Positions 22,023 to 33,189 of a stretch of 64,000 bases of DNA are shown here, in pieces. Each line of letters opens with the position of its first letter. Position 1 is the stretch's first letter. The position numbers and the translations under genes were made by a program. The notes below the pieces were generated by a model. The model was given only the letters and a program-made list of their open reading frames with translations. It searched no databases and was not told the origin of the DNA. The DNA is from Hymenoscyphus infarciens (lineage: Eukaryota; Ascomycota; Leotiomycetes; Helotiales; Helotiaceae), in contig LLCB01000254.1 of the NCBI GenBank assembly GCA_001414345.1, positions 62,001 to 126,000 on the forward strand, given 5' to 3'.

Positions 22023-23814
22023 CTAAACCCTCTTTCCCACAGCCGCAGAAGCAGCAATAGCAGCCTCCTGCCTCTGCGCCAACCCACTCAACCTCCTATC
22101 CTCCAAAGCCCCCGTCCGCTCCTCCTTCAACCTCCTATGTCGATCCGCCCTCTCCTTCCTCCCCAAATCCAGACCCGTCTCTTCAACTCTCCAATTCCTG
22201 CCCCTCCTTCCTGCTTCGCCCCACATACTTACTCGTTGAACTTTACGAAGTTTAGTGAGTCCGTAGACACAAACTATGGTGCTGAAAACGACGCTGTAGC
22301 CTGTGACGCCCCAGAATCCCCATTGGGACTCTTCAATGAAGTTTTTGAGATTCATCCCGTAGAGCGCGGCGACGAAGGCGCCGGAGCCGATTCCTAGGGT
22401 GCCGATGGAAAATTTGAGGTCTAGGAGCATGAGGGAATTGCGGTTCGCGTCCAGGATTGCTTTCACACTTTGGCTTTGTTAGTCAAAAGTTCATTCGGGA
22501 AGTATGTAGGGATAAACTGACATCTCTTCGGTGTTACGGATATTGGAAACCAAATTCCCGGATTCTTGCACGATTTCATCACAAAGTTTGTGATAAGATT
22601 CGAGCAACATTTCGACTTCAGTGTGATCATCTTCTCCTCGCACAAGATCGTGAGCTTTCTCTGTCAAGTACATGGCAGCAAGATCATCGTCTGCTTCCAG
22701 CAATTCATCAATAGCATCCCGAACAAGCTTTGCTTTCTGTTCGAAAGTACCCAACTTTTTGGAGTAGATGAGGAGGTGTCTCAATTTGTCCCTGTCGATA
22801 TCCTCCTCGAGTTCTCTCAAAACACGTACGACGGGCTCTCTCACACCCTCGAACTCCGTTTCCAGGCTCGTAATGACGGATATCAGAATTGCTTCCAAAG
22901 CTCGGAATTCGTATGGTAAACCCCCAGCAGATAGAGAACCCTGTTTCGCCCGTAATTTATCCTCAAGGTCATATATGAATGCAGATTGGTTGTATGAATC
23001 TGTAGTGCCATATGCATCAAACACCAAAACCCGATTATGTTTTATCAGAACCCGAAGATGGAGGAGATTTATAAGAATCGCAGAGGGTCGAACAAGGATA
23101 TGCGGCAGGAGGCTGGAATCGATTTTCCTAAGATCCCGAGGGAGGAGTCCGTACTATTGGAAAACAAATTAGCATTTCCTTGGAACAACAATTCAAAAGG
23201 GAATTCCCTACTTTTGCAATCAATTCGCTCTTCTTGAATTCGCCACTAGCCAACGTCACATTGCCATTCTCATCCAATTCTGTACATCGTAATTTAGGTT
23301 GCGCAGCAGCTTTCGCCGAAACAGCGCGTCCCAGACTGAATACTGCTGTCTCAATGCTATCCCCTCGACCTCGTGGCAGATCATCTGGCCGTAGCCCTCG
23401 TCCGCCCGTTGAACGGTTCATTCCCCATATCCTCTGTGCCCACCTTCTAAGCCCTGTTGAAGCATTCCGGCGACCTTGAACTGCTCTTCTTGTGTATAAC
23501 TGTCTACTAGATATCATAGGTCGGCTTTGCGCCTGGTTTTGTAGGGTAGATGTATTTGCCCGAGGCCAGAGGAAATCGAGGTTAACATGCCCGGCTTCGA
23601 CATTGGCACATTGCGAAGTCGTTGTTGATAAGCAACCCTTGGGTGTTTTCGAAGGGCTCGATATGCGGGGACGTAGGGTAGCTGCCTGTGCTATGTGGTG
23701 TAGTGGACGGCTTTGTCCAGAATTGGGGGTAAAAAAGCAAACAGACTCCGATTGCGACCTGAGAAATTTCAGGAGTGTTGATGATGGCGCTGGGGTATAT
23801 AGAGCGGGCCTCAT
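22023..23814 (-). CDS. MRS2: mitochondrial inner-membrane magnesium channel, MRS2/CorA family
   Basis: Imports Mg2+ into the mitochondrial matrix; yeast MRS2/LPE10 (MFM1) family. CDS is complement(join(22023..22467, 22522..23153, 23212..23814)), 559 residues. Exon 1 encodes a basic, Ser/Arg-rich presequence of about 150 residues and then the start of the matrix domain. Exon 2 begins [13 protein letters not shown] and contains the long helical matrix domain. Exon 3 has the CorA signature YGMN (about residue 448), flanked by two hydrophobic segments ([16 protein letters not shown] before it, [20 protein letters not shown] after it). Introns are 58 bp (GTAGGG...AATAG) and 54 bp with an atypical GTCAGT donor and TTGACTAACA branch. 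The C-terminal tail is long and basic. All family hallmarks are intact. Confidence 0.93.
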
Positions 23815-24125
23815 CGCAGATCATGCGCTGTCAAATGTCTGTTGCGAGATTACGCTACTTTCATGGTGTTGTAGTGAGTCTGTAGGTATGGAATTTTTGA
23901 TGGAGCTTGGGCCTCTCATTTCGAGGCATGTCACATGATCTCAGAAAAATGACTAGGTTGAAAGATGTAGATAATAGGACTCTTCTTCTTATTGGTTGGC
24001 CACTTTATGTGCATCTTTCTCTTAGAGATTTATAGACAAATTCTGTGAGACCAGCACATCTCCATGCGTCCTGATTACATTACACCTGAACTCCATTGAA
24101 GCTCGAAGTCTATACAGAATATCAA

Positions 24126-25931
24126 CTAGAAGCCAGCAAAACATGCAGATTCTCGAAGTGATTGCACAAATTTTTGCGTTGCTTCGGAACCGTTCTTCTC
24201 CATACTAGATAGTTCATCGTTTATCTCCGACCAGTCTATTTCTGTCCTTGATAAAATTGTCGTTGGGGAACGCTGAAGAAACGAGACAATCCTATATTGG
24301 CGAACTTGCAATAAGAGATGGTTCATTGTCCTTAGCCTGTTATCTGCAAGATATAAAAGTAAGTTTATTTCCTATGCACTTTAGAGATTCCCAATGTCTC
24401 GAAAAACTCAAACCCATAAAATTGGGGTCACTAAGTGATCCCGAGAAAGATAAGAGGAAATATGGCTTACCTTTGGGTGCATTGGCAAGAGCCCATTTCA
24501 GCAGATTCGTGTCGATAAATCGAGAAACCCCCGCCCACCCCAGTAGATGGATAGACTGTATATCTCCAATTAATATAGCAGTTTTCAAGCCAGCCAAGGC
24601 GACCTCGCCACTCGTGGAGGTTTCCCATTGAATTCGAGCTCCCGATTTCACGATCCAATACAACAATTTGCTTTGGCCATCCTTCCAGAATTTTTGTCTG
24701 TCGAGAAGTCTTTCGGGAATTTCTGCGTGATCATCAATATCTATGCAGAGTCGTGACTTATTAGAGACCTCGATTGCGGGATGGGGGTTCTCTTGCGACG
24801 CGAGTACTGAAAACCTTTCAAATTCTTTATCGAAATGCTCCGCCACGCTCGAATCAGTTTCCTCATCTTCAGAGTAATCTGGCCAAATCGAAGAGTTGCT
24901 GTTTCCTGGTTTTGGTGGCTCAAACCCTAGGTTGACTTAGTGGTAGTTTGAAATAGACAACGGATAGGTACTAACAATTATGGTGTGTTACTTGGCGTGG
25001 AGCAATAGAGAGAATCCAGTTTTCTTTCGCTTTAAACAGCACCCTCAGGGAAAACCATCGACATTTCAATATGGTACTCTATAACAGACATGAACGTTAG
25101 TGGACTGACTTAGATATTCAAAGCAGACTCTGATAGTAGTCATCTTCGACTTGTTTAGACAATGGGGGTCAGAATAGCTCACCTGTAACTCGACAAAAGT
25201 CTGATCGATGGGGGAAGTAGATCGTTGTTCTTCCTCCGTGAATCGCAGCCATTGTTGCCAAGTAGGCTCGAAGACTGCAGTGGCTGTTTTTATATAGATC
25301 AATTCGCTACTGAGCTTCCCTGCGATAATGGGACTGGATCTAGGAAGTGCAAGATTCATGGCATATAGATACACAGTCTCTAGTAATTCAACGGGAAGGC
25401 TTTCGAGTGGTGACATTCTTCGTTGCGACTTGAAGTTCTTGAGCGATCGTTTCTTGGTGTGTTTTTCGGCTTTTTCCTCCGGGATTACTGGTGTCGACCC
25501 TTTTGAAGAAGCTCTTGAGGATGGCAGGCTCATCGGTCGTCCACGACCTCTTTTCTGTGCTAAAGTTAGTATGTGAATTTTACCAACAATTTAACCATCA
25601 TGGAAACGAATCTGAAGCAATCGAAGTGATGATGCTGAGAGAAAAAGAAAACATTTCAATAGAGAACATTCAAATGAAATTGGGAATGAAGTAGCCTGGA
25701 AAAATGATATTTCATATGAATTCAATTTAAATTGAATCGAACATAATATCCTTCATTACAGAAATGATACATGACCGACAGCTATTTTTGCGCAAACGGC
25801 CGCGGCGAGAATCAAAAAACCAAACCTAAGAAAAGCAAACTCTCTCTTACCTGAGTTATTCGTCCATTCTCAACATTACCCTGGACAACAGCCTTCCGCT
25901 TCCCGCGAACTTTGATGGGGGTAAGTTCCAT
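24126..25931 (-). CDS. conserved fungal protein with AT-hook-like start and F-box-like helix, five exons
   Basis: Function unknown. CDS is complement(join(24126..24343, 24471..24918, 24992..25078, 25183..25554, 25851..25931)), 401 residues; all phases agree. It starts MELTPIKVRGKRKAV and, across a 296-bp intron, continues KRGRGRPMSLPSS, an AT-hook-like GRP motif. A basic stretch (KHTKKRSLKNFKSQRR) precedes LESLPVELLETVYLYAMNL, which resembles the first helices of an F-box, followed by a domain with KCRW. The second half is an acidic linker (PDYSEDEETDSS) and an uncharacterised C-terminal domain. I recognise the general architecture (TPIxVRGK start, LPVELLE helix) from lineage-specific ascomycete hypothetical proteins. 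The 24919-24991 intron ends at TTTGAG; the nearer CCTAG would shift the frame. DNA binding or SCF adaptor roles are only guesses. Confidence 0.68.
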
Positions 25932-26533
25932 GTTGGTGAGCTTGTTGGAGGTTGAGTGGACAGGAGTTGGGGGAGAAAATAGAATAAAAAAATGCTAGCC
26001 TTGCATGAAGTCACTCGCAGCTCGAAATAGAAGGCTTCTAATTGGCTAGCCTTACTTAGGAGACCGACCCAGACCAACTTGACAACCAACTTGATTGAAA
26101 ATACCCTTGACGTACTTAGCCATTGGCGAGCTATTAGTTCCTTTTTAATAGTATGTTTTTGTTCTAAGCCTATACCTTATGGGATTGGTCGTATTTGTCC
26201 ACCTAGTACTTTTAGAACTGTTGGAGGTTGAATCATGGGGAACACTTCGAATTTTGTCAAACTACATACCTCAGCACCAATTATTCGAAAGGATCCAATA
26301 TAATATAATGTTTGTCTCACTCGACATAATGAATGGTTCACTCGAGACCGAGATCAAAAGGCAAGTCTTGGCAAATGACAGGGTTTCCTCGCTTCGAGCC
26401 CCACTAGCACCCAACTAAGCTTAGCGCGATTAAGATATCGCACCACGGAGCAGGGCGTGCTTCGATTTTGTCGAAAATCCAAAATCCAGCTCGAGACGCC
26501 GACATCAAACAACTCGCCCAAATCTCGACCACC
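25932..26533. promoter_or_regulatory. divergent intergenic region between the AT-hook gene and RPS5
   Basis: 602 bp between two start codons facing away from each other, so it carries both promoters. No clear motif was identified beyond a pyrimidine/AT mix; the RPS5 leader is about 26440-26533. Confidence 0.6.
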
Positions 26534-27427
26534 ATGTCTGACAGCGAGGAAATCGAAGTTGCTGAGGGCGGATACCAGGTCCTGCCAAAGGATGTTACCG
26601 AGGAGATTGGAAGCATCAAGCTTTTCAACAAGTGGTGAGTTGCGCTGGTGGAGGGGCCGAGATGGAAAGATGGAAAATACCGTCCAAAATTGATTGACCC
26701 GGGCGCAATTGCTAACTCGCCTCTCTTTCAGGTCCTACGAGGATGTCGAAATCCGCGATATCTCCTTAACGTAAGGATTCCCCATACTATACTTCGAGCC
26801 CGATACGAATAGAAGCGCATTAGGAAAAGATGGGAATAGGAAGGAATGCGGCTAACAAGACGACAGCGATTACATCCAAATCCGTGCGCCAGTCTACATT
26901 TCCCACTCTGCCGGACGATACGCACAAAAGAGATTCCGAAAGGCACAATGTCCAATCATCGAGCGTCTCACCAACTCCCTGATGATGAACGGTCGTAACA
27001 ACGGAAAGAAGTTGATGGCTGTCCGAATCGTTGCACACGCCTTCGAGATCGTACGTCAAGCCTGCCAGGAAATTGTGGGAGGGAAAAACGTACTAATAGC
27101 AGTTTCCAGATCCACATCATGACCGACCAAAACCCTATCCAAGTCGCCGTCGATGCCATCGTCAACTGCGGTCCTCGCGAAGACTCAACCCGTATTGGTT
27201 CAGCCGGTACCGTCCGTCGTCAAGCCGTTGATGTCTCCCCTCTCCGCCGTGTCAACCAAGCAATTGCTCTCCTTACCATCGGTGCTCGTGAGGCCGCTTT
27301 CCGAAACGTCAAGTCAGTTGCTGAGTGCTTGGCTGAAGAGTTGATCAACGCTGCAAAGGGAAGCAGTAACTCATATGCTATCAAGAAAAAGGATGAGTTG
27401 GAGCGTGTCGCCAAGTCCAATCGTTAA
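26534..27427 (+). CDS. RPS5: 40S ribosomal protein uS7
   Basis: Component of the small-subunit head, near the mRNA exit/E site; cytosolic translation. CDS is join(26534..26634, 26732..26770, 26867..27050, 27110..27427), 213 residues, close to the yeast protein. Three introns (97, 96 and 59 bp) are supported by GTGAGT/GTAAGG/GTACGT donors, GCTAAC or CTAAT branch points and exact phase. Conserved signatures: [73 protein letters not shown] and the C-terminal ...ERVAKSNR. The N-terminus [13 protein letters not shown] is the variable extension. Intron-rich, short-exon structure at the 5' end is typical of fungal ribosomal protein genes. Confidence 0.97.
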
Positions 27428-28123
27428 ATGGTTGTTTATTTTGCATGGGAATTGGGTTTCTTTTTGCGAAATGGGGGGCGATACTGGTTGCATTCTGTCA
27501 CATAACTGGCCTTACGAATGCTAAATCCTCTTGAAAGCATTTTTTCTTCTTCTTATTTTGGCAGATGTGTGTGAAACTTACTTGGTGAATCTTCGGCAAC
27601 TGTACAAAAAGGTCGGGCCTCGCAAGCTTGCAGGCGGACCAGCTGCAGATTGCCGGAAGAGTCGCTATCCAGAAGTCTAGGATAGACAAATTGTAATGGA
27701 TTGCAAAAGATCATCCGGATGACAATTCGGAATGTCCAGATCACGTTCACGCTTGTACACTTTATCGTTTTGATTGTGAGTTCTTGATTGGATAGTAGGT
27801 TGCTCTACTCTATCTCACAAACTCGTTTAAAAGCAATTTCAACTGCCTAAAATGCTCGGTATTTACTCCGGATCAAATGGGGTTGGACAGACAAGACGTG
27901 ATGATGAGCACGACAGCTCAACCGGCAGTGACGATCACAATTTTGAGATTTGAAAGACTGCGAGGAAATACTTAAAGTTGTAGTGTTTCCCACCTTTTGA
28001 AACGAAAAGTGTTGAGGGACATTGGAGTGATACTTGCTATCGTGCTACCTATTCCTCGCTCGATTGTTACCCCGCTAATATATACCTCGAGCCCCACCCC
28101 CTTTTTGCCATCACCCCGAAACG
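27428..28123. other. intergenic between RPS5 and the aspartic protease
   Basis: 696 bp, 3' flank of RPS5 and promoter of the protease. A TATATA-containing stretch at ~28078-28083 lies about 40 bp upstream of the protease ATG and could be its TATA element. Nothing else seen. Confidence 0.6.
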
Positions 28124-29507
28124 ATGTTCCCACAATCTGCCCTCGCTGCTCATGCGGTCGCTCTTTTGCCCTTTCTTCAATTAGTTTCTTCCTCGCCGAT
28201 TCTAGTTGAACCTCGCAGCTCACTGGCATCTTTCACTGTTGAACAGAAACTGAATCCAAATTGGAAGGGACAAGATGGACCGGCTGCTTATTTGAAGGCG
28301 TTTTATAAGTATAATGTGGCACCTCCTCACGCAGCTGCTGCTAAGTTTGCTGAGTTGAAGGGGAATGGATCGGGGACTGTAACTGCGAGTCCTTTTCCTG
28401 TCGATTATGATAGGGAGTATGTTAGTCCTGTTTCATTAGGGACACCACCTCAAGTTTTGGATTTGGATTTTGATACTGGGAGTTCGGATTTGTGAGTTCT
28501 TTCTTTTCTTTCCCTACTTTCCACACTTTCGTTTCTATTCTCCATTTCATAGCTCTGTTATTGTGCTGGAAGTTGTTAGAGTGCTTCGGGTGTCAGCTTT
28601 TTGTTATGGAAACTATAGCACTAACACTCACAGATGGGTTTTCTCAACCTCCGTTCCCAATGCCCAAGTGGCTGGACAGAAATTATACAACCCCGCCTCA
28701 TCCAACACTTCCACCGATCTCAAGGGAGAATCATGGTCCATCCAGTACGGTGATGGCTCAGCATGTAGCGGAACTGTCGTCAACGAATCCGTTTCAATCG
28801 GGGGCATCACAGCATCTAAGCAAGGCCTCGAAATCGCCACCCAAGTCTCCAGCTCTTTCACCTCAGACCCCGCTTCCTCCGGTCTTCTCGGTCTAGGATT
28901 CAGCAGCATCAATACCGTCACTCCAACCCAACAAAAAGTCTGGTTCGAAAACATTCAGTCTGACCTCGCTGCCCCTGTATTTTCAGTCGATTTGAAGAAA
29001 GGAGCGGTGGGTACTTACACCTTTGGGAAGATCGAAAGCGAGAAGTATACCGGTTCCATCGGCTACGTTGCCGTCAACAAACGCAAGGGATTCTGGGAAT
29101 TCAACGCAGATGGCTATCAAATCGGCACCTCAAGATACGTCTCCTCAACCATCGATTCCATAGCCGACACCGGCACTACACTTCTTCTCCTCCCTGCTGC
29201 AGTTGTTAACGCGTATTATAAAGATGTCAAGGGGGCGAAATATGATTCTTCGTATGGAGCGATTCTTTATCCTTGTTCTGCTACGCTTCCCGATTTTACA
29301 TTTGGACTTGGCACTTACAGAGGTGTGATTCCTGGGAGTTATGTCAGGTATGGGGAGGCGGATGATGCTAAGACTGTTTGTTATGGGGGGATTCAGGATA
29401 AAGGGAATTTGCCGTTTAGTATTTGGGGGGATATTTTGTTGAAGGCTCAGTATGTTGTTTTTGATGCCGGGGAGACGAGGATTGGGTTTGCTAATAAAAA
29501 GACTTGA
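28124..29507 (+). CDS. secreted aspartic protease (pepsin family A1)
   Basis: Extracellular acid endopeptidase. CDS is join(28124..28491, 28634..29507), 413 residues, a normal length for fungal pepsin zymogens. Residues 1-~24 (MFPQSALAAHAVALLPFLQLVSS) form a signal peptide, followed by a ~70-residue propeptide. The 142-bp intron (GTGAGT, branch ACTAACACTCACAG) falls inside the first active-site motif, so that DTGSSDLW is restored only after splicing. The second catalytic Asp is in IADTGTTLLLLP. The flap-region motif is YGDGSACSG. C-terminal FSIWGDILLKAQYVVFD and the final IGFANKK match the family end. Resembles penicillopepsin/aspergillopepsin-type enzymes. Not GPI-anchored by inspection. Confidence 0.95.
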
Positions 29508-31069
29508 GGGGCTGGGAAAGCTTAGCGGTAGAGCTTGGTGTGAGGGAGGAATGTGAAGAGTTTTTATTCTTGTGTTTCTTCTTTTTTTGAATGGTGATTT
29601 GGAGGGGGGCATGACAGTGCTGGATCTTAGATCTTATATATACTAGAACCCGACTCGTGAGGGGATTGCACATAAGATACTCGATAAATGTTTCCTCGAT
29701 TCGGAGTATATCTAACTTTTGGGACTTGATCACAGAATTTAGAGGTTCTTGAAGTCGTGGGCTGATCGTTTGATGAAATTGATAACTTTTGTCCTACGAA
29801 CTTGAGTAACACCATATATCACAGATTTCCATTAGTTTGTGTCATTGTCTGTACTTACCAGGTGGGAGACGCCACCTGCCACGTAAGAAAATCACACACT
29901 TGGGTATGACGGAGACAGAATTTGTAGGACCTGGTATCTGTCGATGGTTATCTCTGCATGGTGAAGGAGCTGTGTCACACAAAAGCGGCAGAAATGTTGG
30001 GTCACCGCTCTGAGCGGAGCCTAAAATCCCCAACCCCTTCATTTTCATCATCAACCAAACTGATTGTGTCGTCAACTCCTGGCGGTAGGTATCCTGAGTA
30101 CACTCTTAGCGCAACCCCTCTTATTCTCCGCGATCTCATCTAAATGACAGAAGACAAGATTACAAAATATCAACACTTCCACTAAGAAAGCGATACAGAA
30201 ACGTTTCCAAATCTAATACCAATTATCCCGCCCGGCTCACGATTTACATAGGTATCATAATATACTTCTCCGGACAGTAGTTGCTAATTGGCAATGCTCC
30301 AACTGGTTCATTACTAAACTATGGGGAATTTTCAACTTCACCTGGGATCGCTACGTTCGTATACCAAACCCAGCATATTTTATGGTGCGATTCTATAATG
30401 TCTCATATGTTTTTGGCGTTTATCATTCTCTAACACTCAAAAATGAGTCTAGTTTTCCCAACGTAAGATACCTTCGGAAAAATCATTCTTTTACACAAAC
30501 ACTCAAGTTATTCTTCTACATCTTTCCCCTCTATTATTTGTGTTTTAAGCTTTCTCTTCTAGAATTTTTTGCGAAGTCTAAGTGTCGAGAAACCACTCCG
30601 TATCTTCCTTCGGTCTTGACCGGGGTATTGAGCATAGGTTGTTTCCCCGCATCACAAGAGCTCAATCTTGGAGGCTGATTCCTCAGCCTCTGGTCTATCT
30701 AATTTCCATTACCTGCTCGATTGTCAGCGTTCTAAATTATCGGACCATGTAGTTTCATTATCCAGCTATCGTTTCTACTCTCAAATTAGTTATTGGATAG
30801 AATGGATTGAAGGCAGATGTAACGTGTATAAGTAAGGTAGATGATTAAGTAAGAGGCCTCTTTGCTACAAGTATGTAAACGGTATTCCTGTTCCTCGTTG
30901 TCTTTAATCCATCTTGTAAAGAGTACGTTCTAGATTTATCTCTTTTCGCTTATACGGATTAAAGTTCAAGAATAGAAAACTCGCAGGTGTCGTTTCCTAG
31001 TCTTTTTGGATATAACTCAGTCTGTAGGAAGAGTCATGGAGAACCGAGAGTCTGATAAAGAAATAGGTA
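29508..31069. other. gene-free spacer
   Basis: 1.56 kb with no supported gene. Only short frames without recognisable products. Confidence 0.6.
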
Positions 31070-32099
31070 ATGAATTTTCTGGTCCTCCTATTAGAAAACT
31101 TCGGTAAAGATACTGATCTTATGAATAGCTCTTCAAATTCGAGATCATTCACTTTCATCGTCTCAACAGATCAAAGCAAACCATATAAGAAGACTCGGAA
31201 ACTTGTTAAGCAGCATGTTAAGCAGCATGTTATGCGAGACATTGCTATCGCCAGAAGAAAAGGCAATAAAAAAGAGAGAAAACAAAATATCCAGATTTCA
31301 CTAGTGGTACCTGAGATGCACGAAGGCGATTAGCTTCCACATGAATCAGGTGAGCAACTGATACGTTTTGTGCACCACATCTTGCTCATCACTACCACCT
31401 TTATGAAAATATTGACAAAACAGGCATGCTGTCTCAGGCTCTTATACACTCGACCAACACCCATACTTCCCGTTCCCGACAGAGTCGCTGCCGAATTTGC
31501 CAACTCCAGATTCCCCACCCTCATCACCAGTTCAGCAACTACTCGAGACCTTTTCTTCCTCAAAACAATACGCAGCTTTCCAAACTCTAAGAATATCTCG
31601 CTCTTACCACGAATCCCTCCTTCGTGAAGACCACTGACCTGAGGGACGTATCATAGCCGATGCACTCGTCTCAGGGTTCTGGATGAATCGACTCCTTCAG
31701 CTACTTCTCTATCTCAATAATCTCATCGAATCGTCTATTCACTACCAGCGACTAGAGAGAACATAAATGGACTCCAAGTTGAAGTGTTAAGAGAACTATG
31801 GCGACTAGGAGCTCTTCTATATCTCGCTCCAGTGCGGTGAAAGATGGGTGTTTGGCCTGTGAGAACCGTGGTTTATGTTACAAAGGCCCTGCGACTTTTC
31901 AACCGCTTTGATCTTGCCAGGCGTTTTATGCTGGGAGTTTTTGGGACGTTGAAGATTTGGATGCTCGTTGTTGCTATTTTTGAGGCGAGACATATGGAAG
32001 AGAAGATTGTATTAATAGAGGCTTTGGAAATGGTATCTAGAGATGAGGGGTTGGGCTCATATGAGGAGATTAGGGGGGCGTTAGAGAGTATGTTCTAGG
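31070..32099 (+). pseudogene. decayed fungal transcription-factor-like gene
   Basis: Two separated pieces resemble a family of fungal-specific transcription-factor-domain proteins. The first, from 31070, reads RSFTFIVSTDQSKPYKK and then HVMRDIAIARRKGNKK, the family's conserved N-terminal start. It contains a 12-bp tandem duplication (AAGCAGCATGTT, 31205-31228) that repeats VKQH. The second, around 31760-32099, reads LQVEVLRELWRLGALLYLAP, then an in-frame TGA after PVR (CGATGA context, compatible with C-to-T), then GVWPVRTVVYV and IWMLVVAIFEARHMEEK. Between them the frame changes and stops occur. Family assignment is from memory of the pattern and is inference; the stop codon and frame changes are directly visible. 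Confidence 0.5.
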
Positions 32100-32940
32100 C
32101 TGGTGTTCATGATGAGAAATTGAAAGGGCTGTAGGGCCAGATTGGGGATGGGGGGGGGTTGCTGGAAGGCATCTTGTTTGAAGGAATTCTATTCATACAA
32201 TTCCAGTTCCTGGATAGTTCACGGGTATTGGGGCTCAGGTAAATTGTTTCTATTGTCTTCTTGCTTGAATGCCTTTATTCAAATAACAACTTGCAGTACA
32301 AGTATGAGCTCAATTTCGTCGAATCACAGCGAGCTCGGTAAGATTCTTCATTCTAATAGTTGAGTGATTAAATTTCAGAGAAAATGAGGTAAACATACGC
32401 TGAACATATTTCTAATCATTCTCTCCCGCATAACTGGGCCAGCGAAGTCAGCGTTGTGCCAGTTTTGCTGTTCCAGGAACTGGGGGGCGAGACATGTACC
32501 CCCATAGTTCTGCCGCTTTTCCCCGCCCTCATCCGCCCCATAAAACATACCCCCTACCCACTTTAACCGTCAAATTTATGTTTCCAAATAGAGATCGGCC
32601 TCTCAGTTCATTTGTCCAATCTGATACTCACAGGTCTTCGTGGCTTACTGGGTAGATGGTTGATTCACACTAAAGGTGAGGGAGCTCACGGTGCTGCGCA
32701 TTAATGTAATGGAAAACAAGTGCAGAATGAATAGACGCAAAAGTAATAAAGTTCTGGTTTGGGTTTACTAGAGGGCTTTTTCATCATGTGTCCTCTTCCA
32801 GCGCGGCGAGTTTGATTTTTTGCTCTTTTTGGTGTTTTTTGACGTTATTTCCACAAGGCCAAGGCTGGAGTTTAAGCGAGCAGGTGTGGTGAATGCGAGG
32901 CACAAAAAAATCCCAAAAGTTGAGTCCTATCTACTTTTTG
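32100..32940. other. gene-free spacer
   Basis: No supported gene. A short G-run lies near 32150. The frame reading SSWIVHGYWGSGK near 32190-32230 looks P-loop-like but is isolated. Confidence 0.5.
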
Positions 32941-33189
32941 TAGGTCCATTCATAGCCCTCTGGGTTATACGCAAAATCGTAAATCCAGGCAAACTCATCG
33001 CCATATAGTCTCCCCGTTGCTGCACAAGGACCCAGACTCCCGAAGCTCGAAGTATAGTTATCTTATCAGAAGCCGTTCCTTAATTAGTTTGTTTCCAGGC
33101 CTGACCGTCGATCCAAATCCACCTTCCACTGCCCCATGATGGGTTTAGAAAAACATCTCCTTCAGGCCCATCACTCAATTGGTAAGAAC

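Noticed and set aside
32190..32235. P-loop-like SSWIVHGYWGSGK as a possible second NLR remnant
   Set aside because: Isolated motif, no Ser/Thr after GK and no neighbouring Walker B or lead-in; could be chance.
32640..32740. Possible tRNA (GTGGCTTACTGGGTAG start)
   Set aside because: No B-box (GGTTCRANNCC) and no cloverleaf pairing could be traced; no tRNA or rRNA found anywhere in the window.
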